Assembly: GCA_963585895.1 (NCBI GenBank)
Contig: OY757904.1
Location: 30,356,046-30,420,045 of the forward strand
Origin: Sepioteuthis lessoniana
Taxonomy: Eukaryota; Mollusca; Cephalopoda; Myopsida; Loliginidae
Direction: 5' to 3'
Length of the DNA: 64,000 nucleotides
In this document: piece by piece, positions 24,313 to 34,075 of the stretch
Numbering within the stretch: the stretch's first letter is position 1
How the letters are laid out: each line of letters opens with the position of its first letter
The notes under the pieces: generated by a model
The model's database searches: none
Told to the model about the DNA's origin: nothing
The model's input: the letters and a program-made list of their open reading frames with translations, nothing else
Position numbers and translations under genes: made by a program

Positions 24313-24366
24313 GGTATGCACTGCTGATGAGACCCAATAAGGTCGAAACAGCTATTCAGTTTTCCT
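24313..24366 (+). ncRNA. Hammerhead ribozyme-like motif, copy 2 (core intact)
   Basis: All invariant core positions are present: CTGATGA at 24324-24330 and GAAA at 24345-24348. Stem II is a perfect GACC/GGTC with loop CAATAA. Stem I pairs CACTG (24319-24323) with CAGT (24357-24360). Stem III is very short (A-T plus a C-A mismatch, loop AGCT), and the cleavage site would follow T24356 (AUU; the NUH rule allows U). Very short stem III is a known feature of type I hammerheads in Penelope-like elements and newt satellites, which may act as dimers. Confidence 0.7.
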
Positions 24367-24409
24367 TATGTAGGTGTGTAGCGAATTTTCTCGTCATGGT
24401 AATTTAATT

Positions 24410-24421
24410 AATATATATATA
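24410..24421. repeat. Short TA run right of the ribozyme element
   Basis: About six TA units follow the second repeat. Confidence 0.8.
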
Positions 24422-24529
24422 TGGTCGGCCATTGAAGATGAAACTAGCAACTGAAATAATTATCAATATCAACTTTTTAGTGATAACCACGTCCACTTTG
24501 CTTTACCTATATACTCACACGCTCATAAG

Positions 24530-24530
<1 letters not shown>

Positions 24531-24565
<35 letters not shown>
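24531..24565. repeat. TA microsatellite
   Basis: About 17 TA units. Confidence 0.9.
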
Positions 24566-24568
<3 letters not shown>

Positions 24569-25160
24569 TTTGTTTGTATTACATTGCAATCGAATGAGCA
24601 GAATGCGGGTCTATCGCTAATGCATGAGAAACTAAAAGAGAAATATTGAAAGGAACAAGCTAGTTTTGTTTCTATCTACACATATGCCTGAGGGTCACAA
24701 CCTTAAACACGACATTGCTTTATATTTCACCTAGGTGAGAACGAGGATAAATTGCTTGATCAATCTAAAAAAAATTAATGAAAATAGATATTAAAGAAAT
24801 ATAAATTAAGATAGCGAGGAAAGAGAGTAAAATGCCAACAGACTGATAACCTCAGAATTGATGCGGATACTGCCTTAAATGTCACCAGGAAAGCAGCTTT
24901 TAAAACCAGTTCCTGACAGCCTCGAAGACAGATGCAGAAGACGTTATTCGCGCAGAAACAACACTCTTCAATTTCTATTTTGTTCGCAAAGTATTAAAAA
25001 TGTTTTCGATGTTTAGTTTGGTTTTCAAGTATGCATATCAGGACGATGGTCTTAATATTATTGATTCGGCTTTTTTTGCCCAAATATACAATTTTAAGTC
25101 TGTAATATTTGTTGTAATAACAACTCAATTATTATGATTGTTATTATTCTTATTGATATT
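24566..25160. other. Unrecognised DNA
   Basis: Ends in a TTATTA-rich stretch (25120-25160) that adjoins the 3' end of the next LINE. Confidence 0.5.
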
Positions 25161-25161
25161 A

Positions 25162-25530
25162 ACTCTTTCGAGATATTTTCACACCAGCGTTAGCAGATGG
25201 TTTCCCTCTGGAGTGTGAAGTTTCCTCAAGTCTCCAGGACTCTTCGTAATATTCTAACCGATCTTAATAATGCTGTTGTTTGGATGGACTCTAAATCTTC
25301 TATTTCCAAATCTTCCTGGCCCTTATAAAATCCTTTGGATATTGTCCCAAGTACACCATTCACTGTTGGTATAATCGTCACCTTCATGTTCCATAGTTTG
25401 TTTTTAGTTTTATAGCAAAGTCTTGGTACTCATCTCTTTTTTTCTCTTTCTTCTATTTCTAATATGTGGTCTATCGGGGCGGTAATGTTCACATTTCTGC
25501 AGGGTTTTCTTTTTAGCTGTTGATTGTAGG
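25162..25530 (-). pseudogene. RLE-type LINE copy A, 3' part
   Basis: Antisense copy of the LINE family whose C-terminus is best seen at 27.47-27.89 kb. This piece covers the 3' UTR-like end (shared TCACACCAGCGTTAGC on plus), the region encoding the conserved VTIIPTV/NGVLGT-like block, and part of the RPD...DHILEI endonuclease region, with frameshifts. It is interrupted near 25530 by 0.84 kb of unrelated DNA and resumes at about 26368. Confidence 0.8.
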
Positions 25531-26367
25531 AGAGTGAAAGAATTTATCTGTATTTTATGGTCCCTGACTATTTAACGTTGCTTTTAAGTATATCGAATAA
25601 GGTTGAATATTTCCCACAAGTTTAATGTTGGGGTTTGAATAAAAGTAGAATAGGCATAGTATAGACATAATATAGGCACAAGGACAAAGTGGTAAATGAA
25701 GGAAGTCAGTAAAATAAATGAGTGAAGATATGCAACAAATGAGTAAAAGATATGAAACAAATAATGGTTGTAAAACGGCGTGGACAAAATGAACATTTAA
25801 AACAAGGCGACGAACAAAAACAAATTTATATACTATAACAATAAAAATTTCCTTGATACATTAAAAATATTACGAACTCTACTAACAAAATAATAGTGTA
25901 TGTATATGTGTGAGCTTGTGTGTGTGTGTGTGTGTGTAACACAACTAAGCTACAAAAAGAATTGCAAGTTTAAAATGTACTTTTTCTATGGGGAGAAACG
26001 GGCAGTTTCTCAGAGACGGGAAAGCGTCTCATAGTCCTTGTATATGAATGTCTGCGAGGCCCATTCATGGTGTTGCTTTTTTCGCCTGTTGATTCACGCT
26101 GAAAGGAGTGTGTTACTGCTGCGAAGAAATTTGGTGCTTGAAAGAGGGTGCTTGAAGACGACGTATTTATAGAAAATACCGTCTTGTAGGTGGCTCAAAG
26201 ACGCAGGACTTGAATTTACGCGCGCCGACGTAGTTTAAAGCATATCACGTGTTCCTCCTGGCCAATGGTTTCCCGAGATTGAATATTGAGCGTCCGCCAT
26301 CGTTGTGGGAACAAGTGGCATACCGCCCAAAATAATTTATAGGAGTGTAAAGTCCGATATGGTTATA
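25531..26367. mobile_element. 0.84-kb insertion splitting LINE copy A
   Basis: The LINE reading stops near 25530 and resumes at about 26368, so this block was inserted or replaced LINE sequence. It has no coding capacity. On the minus strand it has a CCATTGGCC box (about 26261-26269), a TATA-like TCTATAAATACG about 90 bp downstream, then a GC-balanced 3' half and a CA/TG microsatellite (25918-25937). Promoter-like content with no ORF would suit a solo LTR, but I could not define TG...CA ends or a target duplication. Confidence 0.4.
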
Positions 26368-27300
26368 TCTAGGTGTGGACGTCTGAAAAAAATTAGATGA
26401 TCAGTTTGTATCTCAAAATCTCAGAGGAGTTTACGCGTCTCATTCTTAAGTACAGATTCTGGATTGCGCTTGTACCACTGGTTCGTAAGTTCAAATTTAT
26501 ATATTTGCCCCGGGGGATTACCTTCCCCACCAATCCGTTTCTATTCTTTTATTCTGTTGTGCTGATTTACAGCATTCGCTTATTATATGCTTTTTGGTTT
26601 CATCCCTCTCGCCGCATAACCTGCACTTGTTATTTAGTTGCTTCTTATCTATTTTTGCTTCACAGTAATTTGTCCTTCTGGCATAATTTGTGCTACTTTT
26701 AGAAGACAGGCTGTTTCTCTCTTAAGGTTTCCCTTTCTTAGCCATGTCCAAGTCTTCTCATGTGACATTTCGCTTGTTTGTCGCTTGTTTGTCGTATATT
26801 GTGTTGTCTGATGGCTAAAATTAGTCTTCCTCCGAGTTTTCCTACGTCGTCTTCGAGTCGTTGTATCGATGTATCAATGCTAACTTCGATGCAAGCAAGT
26901 CCTCTTCCTCCCTCTTTTCTAAATACTTATAGTCTGACCACATCGCCTCTGGGATGTAATGTCTTATGCATGGTCATTAATTTCCTTGTTCTTTGATCCA
27001 ATTGTTAAGGTTCATCTCTAGTCCACTTCAGAAAGGGTCTCGAATATCTAACGAGGGGTACAGCCAAAGTATTTATTCCTTTGATGAGCTTCCTGCCAGA
27101 GAGTTTTGTCTGAGTAGTCTTCTAGTTCTCCAGAGGTATTTTTTTGAAAATTTGTCTTTCATTTCCACTTATTTGATGGTGTCAGCCTCCAACATACCCA
27201 AGTATTCGTATGTTTCCTCTCTCTCCGAGTGATCTAATCTTGTCCTGATTTGGTAATTCCATTCCGTCAGTCGTATGTTGTTTGCCACTTTTCATGACTA
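26368..27300 (-). pseudogene. RLE-type LINE copy A, 5' part (RT thumb to CCHC knuckle)
   Basis: Continuation of copy A on the minus strand. It encodes an intact CCHC knuckle, CRLCGERDETKKHIISEC (26572-26625, C-x2-C-x8-H-x4-C). Upstream of it are the TWLRKGNLK-like, RGLACIEVSIDTSIQRLED-like and EYLGMLEADTIK-like segments that follow the polymerase core in this family. Several frameshifts and stops; the RT active site is not included. The copy is 5' truncated near 27300 and meets the 3' end of copy B there, in the same orientation. Confidence 0.8.
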
Positions 27301-27311
27301 GCATGGCACAT

Positions 27312-28185
27312 GTTATCATTATTATTTACTCCTTTAGAGTTTTTCACATCAGTGTTAGCTGATGGTTCTTCACTGGAGTTTGAGTGACAGCAAGTCTCCT
27401 CAAGTTTCCAGGACTCGTCTCAGTATTCTGGCCTTCCTCACTAATGCTGTCATTTGGATAGTCACCACTCATCCGCCAATTTCCAAGTCCTCCAGGCCCT
27501 TTAATAATCCTTTAGTTACTGTGCCTAACGCACCAATCACAATTGGCACAATCGTTACTTTCATGTTCCACAGCTTTATTATTTCTCTAGCAAAGTCGAG
27601 GTACTTATCCTTCTTTTCACTTTCCTTCAGATTTATCCCGTGATCCGCCGGGACAGCAAAGTCGAAAATATTTTCAGATTCTCTTTTTTTTTTTTTTTTG
27701 TTGATTATTATGAGATCTGGTCTTCTGGCCGGGATTAAGTGATCCGTTTGAATATTAAAGTCCCATAGGAGTTTATGCGTGTCATTTTCTAGGACAGGTG
27801 TCGGGTTGAGCATATACCATTTGTTTGTATGGTCGAATTGAAATTTCCTGCACATTTCCCAGTGGATCACCTTGTTGACTTGGTTGTGTCTCACCTTGTA
27901 CTCCTTCTGTGCTAATTTGCAGCATTCGCTTATTATGTGATTGATCGTTTCGTCTCTGTCACCGCATAGCCGACATTTACTGTTTTGTTGCGTCTTATCT
28001 ATTCTCGCTTTGATATGATTGGTTCTTATAGCATTTTTCTGTGCTGCTTTTAGGAGGGATTTTTTTTCTCTCTTAAGATTTCCTTTTCTTAGCCATGTCC
28101 AGGTTTTCTCTTGATTAGACGCTTAAAGCGGCCATAGAGTTGTTTTCCTTGCAATTTTGGTTTCCTAGTTGTTGTCATTCTTTCG

Positions 28186-28190
<5 letters not shown>
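27312..28190 (-). pseudogene. RLE-type LINE copy B, C-terminal half
   Basis: The best frame is 27469-27894 on the minus strand (141 codons). It contains FDHTNKWYM, then ARRPDLIIINKK and FDFAVPADHG, a spaced RPD...D pattern typical of the restriction-like endonuclease of R2/R4/NeSL-type LINEs, then the conserved block ending GALGTVTKGLLKGLEDLE. Just upstream is a CCHC knuckle, CRLCGDRDETINHIISEC (27922-27975), as in R2, where the knuckle precedes the endonuclease. Further upstream is KQLYGRFKRLI. The 3' end adjoins a TTATTA-type tract. The family name (R2/NeSL superclade) is my inference; a poly-K run and frameshifts mark it as dead. Confidence 0.8.

Positions 28191-28220
<30 letters not shown>
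28191..28220. repeat. ATT microsatellite
   Basis: About nine ATT units at the 5' border of LINE copy B. Confidence 0.95.
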
Positions 28221-28719
28221 ACCGAGCAAGATGTTCTCACCAGTGTAAGTCAAAGGAAGAGCAAATTTCCTTAGTTTAAGCATAACTCTTTTGAGTATTC
28301 TAGCCAGTATTAGTAATCAATTCTTGATCATCCAATGCTCATTCTGCTGTGCGTTACTCTATATTAATTAATATTTACAGCCAGAGTGGTAATAGAATTA
28401 TTTACGTTTCTTTATATCATTATATATATATATATATATATGAAAAAAATAGAAAAACTAATTAATTCAAAAGTGATGAATTTATTACGTAGGAAAATCA
28501 ACATTAAAACGTTTTGATTTTAATTAACCTTTATTAGGACTTAAAGATGACAAAACGAGTGTTGATAGAACAATGATGGATTTTATATCAACACTTGTTT
28601 CATCAACATTTTAAGGATTTGATGAAAATTCATTAAAGTCGAAAGGTTGATTGGCTTCGTAATAAATTTATCTTTTTTGGAATATTCAGTTTTTCTATTT
28701 TCTCCATACTATCAGATTC

Positions 28720-28776
<57 letters not shown>

Positions 28777-28934
28777 TTCATATTGTATACGAAGTACAAT
28801 ACAGGCCTTGTAAGCAGATTTTCATTTCATTTCTTTTTATTTCCCATTACATTTATATATATATATATATTGTTATGGTACCTTCGTACATGGTAATGGA
28901 CTATTACTCTTCAATATATACCGACTCTACTTGA
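28221..28934. other. AT-rich DNA with three TA microsatellites
   Basis: TA runs at 28421-28441, 28722-28771 and 28854-28870; nothing else recognised. Confidence 0.6.
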
Positions 28935-29545
28935 CACTTGGTGAGATATTCTATTTGTCGGTGCGCTTATCTGGTTAGGTGTGTCCTCGTTCCAACGGCA
29001 GTCGGTCGGGCTAAGTGTATCGCCTGGCGCCAGAGGCACCCTTTTGAGAGGAATTCCGACGGGTTCTGGGGCATTTTTGGAGCTGCCAGGTGTGTCTGGG
29101 CTACAGCTCTACGCCTGCACTCACCAAAAAAACCTTCTGCCATACTCGTCCGGTTGGTGGAACGAAGACAAATACCGACATCCTCCAAGCAGAGTGGAGC
29201 GTATGCACTAGTCTCTGGGAGGCGCTGTGCTGGGACACACTTCGGTCGGATGTGGTGGGGTAAGTCCTGCTTCCAGAGGCAGTCCGTTGAGATTCACCTT
29301 GACTGTATTCTTCGAGCCTAAAGGTACCATCTCTCCAGGTTCTAAACTTCCCTGGAGGCGCTAGGTGTATCGCCTGGTGCTTTGAGCACTCATTTTTTAG
29401 GGGAATGCCGATGGGGTCTGAGGCATTAATAGAGCCATTGGACGTGTCTGGGCTATGACCCTGCGCCTAGTACGACCTAAGGATAGTCTTTGTGCCACAC
29501 TTGTCCCGTTGGTGGGACCTGCACATATACCGAAATAAATAACTT
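28935..29545 (+). repeat. GC-rich ~350-bp tandem units (possible LINE 5' UTR)
   Basis: Two imperfect units: GTGTATCGCCTGG occurs at about 29014 and 29364, followed in both by a matching series (GAATTCCGACGGG / GAATGCCGATGGG, GTGTCTGGGCTA, GTTGGTGG, ATACCGA). It is much more GC-rich than its surroundings and lies directly upstream of the Tx1-like ORF1 remnant. Tandem promoter monomers in a LINE 5' UTR are known for mouse L1; their presence here is inference. The ORFs across it are not supported. Confidence 0.6.
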
Positions 29546-29599
29546 CGCCACCCTCATAATTTTTTTCACTTCATAACCCAACTATAAGTTACCATTTTT

Positions 29600-30600
29600 T
29601 TCCTTTTTCAATTTAGATAGGTCCTTTTTACTCGTAGCAAGATACGCTCCTCTCCTGTTTGCCTTCTGTAACTATGGAGGACTCTCAATCCCAAGCCATT
29701 AGTAACTTCGACAAAACCCAGTACGACAGCCAAGCTAATATCCAAGGCCATTGTTGAAGCCTTCCCAACAAAGCCGGAGGAATTGGGGAGACCGTGGTCC
29801 CGGTAGACCAATTATAAAAGCAAAACTGCCTTTCTTAGCAGCACCGTCGAGAATAACTGGCCATCTCATACGGCCCCTTCAATGAAAAAGTAAAACGAAA
29901 CGGCTTCCAGTCCAATACTTTTTCAAGAGAAGCCGAAAGAAAACAGCCAGAGTCCTTCAACCACATCAGCCTCCTTGAAAGTCCAGCAAAAGTGTCCGGA
30001 GGATGATGAGAGATATAGGATGGGCAAGTATGCCCAATACTTTAAGGACAATGTCATCTTGCCTATCACCAAAATCTCTAATGCTCAGCACCCCCGGATG
30101 CTGTGTCTCAAAACCAGGAGGCTAAATGAGCTGAAAAAGAACATATTTGAAGGACTCATCGTTACAGTTAGCATTCCATGCCCATATTTCTGCAGACGCA
30201 GTTTTACAACAAGGAATGTCTTGCTGCCAACGGAGGAGCAGGCCGAAAAAATTGCAGGGAGCAATATCATGACAAAATCCTTTCAGCTCGAGCCGGAATA
30301 CATGGGCACCAGAAGAGTCTTGTTCACAGTTTCTAATGTCTCGGCATTCCTTACAGATGAAAGCTTGGCTTCATTCCTCAGCGCCCATTGCTGCGTTGAG
30401 GGTTTGTCGCAACTACAGTCAACTCCATGGTAACTATGTATTCCAAATTTGTCAGACTAAGGAGGGCTTCCAAGTAATTGCAGATATCATACTCAGCCGG
30501 AAAAAAACAAACAAATGATGGTGGTAGTTGAGGGCAAGCGGCCGCTCTGCTGAAACTGCAAGCCGATCGGCCATAACGCGAAAGCCTGACACAAATCTGG
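29600..30600 (+). pseudogene. Tx1-like LINE ORF1 remnant
   Basis: A possible start ATG lies at 29674 (MEDSQSQ), but the frame shifts before the main block at 29975-30433 (HPRMLCLKTRR, KNIFEGLIVTVSIPCPY, TRRVLFTVSNVSAFLTDESL). This looks like the RRM-like nucleic-acid-binding region of Tx1/L1-group ORF1 proteins. A CCHC knuckle follows at 30548-30589 (C..C....H), but the codon between the first two Cys and the last Cys are both TGA. Frameshifts near 29750 and 30400. ORF1 would coat the element RNA. The next recognisable codons are already in the RT of ORF2, so a large internal deletion has joined the two. Confidence 0.65.
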
Positions 30601-30611
30601 CTGGCATGTTT

Positions 30612-32335
30612 GGAAAGACTTAGATGATTATAGGTTCATAACTCTGCTAAACACAGAGTTACAGATTTTAGCCCGGGCTTTAACGAACCGTTTGCAGCTT
30701 GTCATCAGCAATCTGATCGGACCTGAGCAGAACTACGCTGTGATGGGAAGATCGATCCAACACAACTTGCATTTGGTTCGTGAGGTCCTAGAGGGGTTAC
30801 AAGACAACACTAAAACTGCACTGATCTATTTAGATCAGTCCAAGGCCTTTGATAGGGCGGACCATCTATTTTGGAAACAGTTTTGGAGAACTCGATTCAA
30901 ACCGGGGTTCTGCAAATGGATGAGCATCATGTACCACAACCCGCAGACGGTGGTGCCAGTGAATGATAGGCGTTCGCAGGCGTTCGCGATCTAGTGGTCG
31001 ATCCTGCAGGGTGGTCTTTTTCTCCCCTTCTATATGTTCTCACTTTGGAGCCCATGCTCAATAGGCTTAGGGATGAGATGGAATATCCGGCCCTGCGTGG
31101 CGTCCCCTTTGCTGGCTGTCTTAGGGCGAAGGTCACTTCGTACGCTGATGGTATCACCGCCTTTGTGTCCCGCCAATCAGACATGAAGACAGTGAGGAAG
31201 GTGATTGAGAGGTATGAAGAAGTAGCCAAGATCAACTTTGAAATTTTGCCGTTGCAATTTTGCTGTTGCAATTTTGCAGTTGGGTGTCTGGAGGGGTGGC
31301 GCTCCCCTGCCTGAACCTTTCCGCTGGAGTGACGGACCCATCTGCATTCTCGAGTTGTGGTTTGGGCCCGACTTCCAAATGGAACGAAATTGGTCGGGTG
31401 TACGGGCCAAGGTAGACTGGTTTGCTAAAAATGTCGTCGAAATGGGGGGAACTATAGATGCCTGCTCTAGAGAGCCACTGGCTCGGTGAAAGACTGGCTT
31501 ACCAGGGCCGATACTTGTCGAAGGACACGGTGTGGGGACTAAAGTTGAGAGACGCCTTTCCTTGCCTGGAGTCTAGCCCCAAAGTCAACCTTCTCCCTCT
31601 CGGAAGGAACAGTATCGAGAGTTAGTAGTGGATTCCGTATCGGATCATCTCGCGGCTCGGCTCGGCTCGGCTGGTTGTTAGAGGATTTTCTCTCTCAATG
31701 GAATTGGGTGCCAGGTTTGAGCCTCTTGAACAACTTCTAGTTCTCGCTCATCTGGTTGCTTGTCAGAAATGTTTTGCCCCTTGCTGAGTTGGATTTCAAA
31801 GCAGGCTTGGTAAACATGTCTGATTGCCTCCGCTTCGGCAATGGTTTGGAAGAAAACTCTTTGCACGCCTTCTACTACCACAAATGGGTTCGTCCGTTTT
31901 GGAGTCACATCGGCGAGTGAATGGCCTGCATCGATCCAAACAGTTCGTTTTGCTTAACATTGGTTACGTCGTAGACAATGTTGATCCCCTGTTCGAGGTG
32001 AGAAGCATGTAGTGTTTCTCGCGATCCTACCGGTGGCTAGAATGGTTATTTTGGAGACGAAAAAGAAGGGATTGTATGACGGTGCAAACTTTTCTCAGCG
32101 TGATCTGATCTTATTCTTTAGCATAGGGTCAGAATTAGATGTGACAGAAAACGCTTGGACCACATAAAATTCGACATGGCGACGGTAGATTGGTGAACAC
32201 TCTACTCATTAAGCAAATGTCCCGATTAGCGAGTAAACTTTGGCATTCATCGCTTCTGTCTCTTTGTTTCACGGTGGAGGTTACCAGAAGGTCCAATTGA
32301 CACTTACAGCGTAATCCTACACGCATAGACCCACT
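30612..32335 (+). pseudogene. Tx1-like LINE ORF2 remnant (RT to C-terminus)
   Basis: Starts in the RT fingers (DDYRFITLLNTELQILARAL), with no endonuclease or N-terminus. It then has IGPEQNYAVMGRSIQ and IYLDQSKAFDRADH (motif A), a frameshift near 31012 in the QG.(F)SPLLYVL motif B region, and YADG instead of YADD at 31142-31153, so the second catalytic aspartate is lost. A tandem 14-bp insertion follows at 31244-31282, then the thumb (PFRWSDGPICILELWFGPDFQ). A late segment at about 31824-32012 and on to 32335 (LHAFYYHKWVRPFW, IDPKQFVLLN, LASKLWHSS) matches the C-terminal region of this clade. The IGPEQ...LDQSKAFDRVDH pattern is what I associate with Tx1-clade (L1 group) elements. Confidence 0.75.
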
Positions 32336-32403
32336 AGACGCATGGTGGTACAAGTGTTTTGTGGTGTAGTTATTGTAGTAGAAACGTTCATTTGTACACC
32401 GTT

Positions 32404-33188
32404 GCAACACGTCTCTATCGTCCATCACTCCTGGAGGGTCTTCCAGGCTACATCCTATATCGGCACAGTGCTCTTGTATATAAGTTCCTGCTGGTCGACC
32501 TACCTTTACTCGACCACTGAAGTATATCGCTCATGAGTTCGTCCCCACTTCTCCAGCAGTTCCCTGCATGTCTGCTTCGTCTAGTTTAGATAGTTTTTCT
32601 GATGGGGGTAGGTGGCCGCAGAGCTGCTGTTTTGCAGGGCCTTGTCTCCAGACCTTGTTCAGTACGGCTCACAGCATTCTTGTGTTAATTGCCGTCAAGC
32701 TTTTTCTCCTTACGTTTAGTTAGCGTTCATTTGGTGCATCCATATAGTAGTATTGACATGACCACTGCTTCGAAAAAAATTGCGTTTCAATTTTATCGGT
32801 CAGGTCTTACTTCCTTATGACCGTTAGTCTATTGATACCTTTCCATGCCTTCCCTTGTCGTATATTGATGTCATTCTCGGTTGATGAGATTCTGCTGCCG
32901 AGGTAGTTGAACATGTTCACTAGTTTCAGAGGACCGCCCTTTAGTGTCGAGACGTCACCTCTTTCATTATAGCATATGTATTCTGTTTTTTCTGCGTTGA
33001 TCTGGAAGCCTATGCCACCTGCTGCTCGTTCCAGGCTATTTAGCAAGGATTCGGCTGGGGCAAGTGAATTTACTAGAAGCGCTTTGTCATTGGCAAAGTC
33101 CACGTCCATAATAGTTTTTGCGGGTTATCTTCTGCTTCTTTCCCAAGCCAGCTTAAAACCGTTAAAAATTGCTCTAGAGATCTAAGGT
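32404..33188 (-). pseudogene. RTE LINE fragment (RT palm to C-terminus)
   Basis: On the minus strand from 33188: FKLAWERSRRYPAKTI, then FAND at the catalytic YADD position (about 33098-33087), then LLNSLERAAGGIGFQINAEKTEYICYN, LKLVNMFNYLGSRISSTENDI and GKAWKGINRL, followed by a frameshifted C-terminus to 32404. Same family as the 52-55 kb element but clearly more diverged, and its 3' end sits next to the end of the Tx1-like copy. The loss of the first active-site Asp makes it dead. Confidence 0.85.
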
Positions 33189-33803
33189 AACTTGTCATTC
33201 AGACTCCAGCGAGAAAATGTATCTCAGAGTTGGTATATTACACTCAGAGGGATTAATATTGTTTTTTGACTTTATTTTATATTATTTCTTAAAAGAGACA
33301 TCTTGAAATTTGTTCATTGGTATATCTTTGTATTAAAAAAAACACATTCAGTTTAATATGAAAAACGTCGTATTTTAAGTGGAATCATATTATCACCGGT
33401 AGATACTTATTTGCATAACAATTTCGATTGATTAAAAAGCCTGAAAGTTTTAAGAAATATGCTTTATTTCTTTCATCAGAATGTGTTTGTCAAAAGGTTT
33501 AATTTAGAGTGAACAATTCATTGGCGTGCTTATCGGAAAGTTTAATGTCATAGAAAGTAATATCAGTGACGCAGTTTAAAAAAAAAATGAAAAATGTTTT
33601 CATTTCTAAACAGGTTAATGCCCTTTGAAAAGGTATGACATCAGCTCTTGTTCATCAAACTATAGAGTAAGGCGTATTGGGTATTTTAACCATGGTAGAG
33701 AAATCAGCTGAGTTGAAACCTGTTGTACTCCGCTGATAAATAAGAACGTTCAATAAACGCGATTTCAAACTCTCTAGGTATAAGATAACGACAGATGCGT
33801 TCG
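33189..33803. other. AT-rich DNA, nothing recognised
   Basis: No gene or repeat recognised. Confidence 0.5.
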
Positions 33804-34075
33804 GGCCATTGGCCTAATCTAATGAGTAGAGTGTTTGCCAATGGTCCGGGAGACCGAGGTTCAATCCCAGGTCGAGTCATACCAAAGACTCAAAAATGGT
33901 ACTTGATGCTGCCTTGCTTAACACTCAGCATTTTAAGGTAAGAATCAAGAGTAAAGTGGAGCAATCCAGGGAATAATTTGGCGCCCACTCCTATGCCTTA
34001 GTGTAGTAACTTTTGAAAATGGAGCCTACGGGTCACCCTCAACTAAGGTCTTTAACTTTACTTACTTTATGCTTA
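33804..34075 (+). mobile_element. tRNA-like SINE (family 3)
   Basis: The head reads TGGCCTAATCTAATGAGTAG (A-box region) and GAGGTTCAATCCCAGG (B-box GGTTCAATCC, one base from consensus), then ATACCAAAGACTCAAAAATG, a body, and an end with CTTTAACTTTACTTACTT. It matches the minus-strand copies at 10.3 and 46.3 kb in the AAAATGGTACTTGATRC segment. It is a mobile repeat and not a functional tRNA: no anticodon arm or acceptor stem closes. Confidence 0.8.

Larger units (their letters stand above)
23910..24410 (+). mobile_element. Retrozyme-like repeat with two hammerhead motifs
   Basis: Two direct repeats of about 115 bp (23910-24025 and 24300-24403) begin GGTAGA..CC..GGTATGCACTG and end GAATTTTCT.GTCATGGTAATT. 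Their hammerhead cores are 392 bp apart. The DNA between them holds a tRNA-like stretch with A- and B-box-like sequences just before the second core. TA microsatellite lies outside both ends. Tandem units each carrying a type I hammerhead are how small animal retrozymes and the terminal repeats of Penelope-like elements are built (known for those families). Cleavage at both sites would release an RNA of about 392 nt (23965-24356). No protein is encoded. That this is a retrozyme is inference; a tRNA-SINE that picked up a hammerhead is an alternative. Confidence 0.65.

Noticed and set aside
28938-29321. 127-codon plus ORF in GC-rich DNA
   Set aside because: Several overlapping frames are open on both strands because of base composition; the tandem-unit explanation is better supported.
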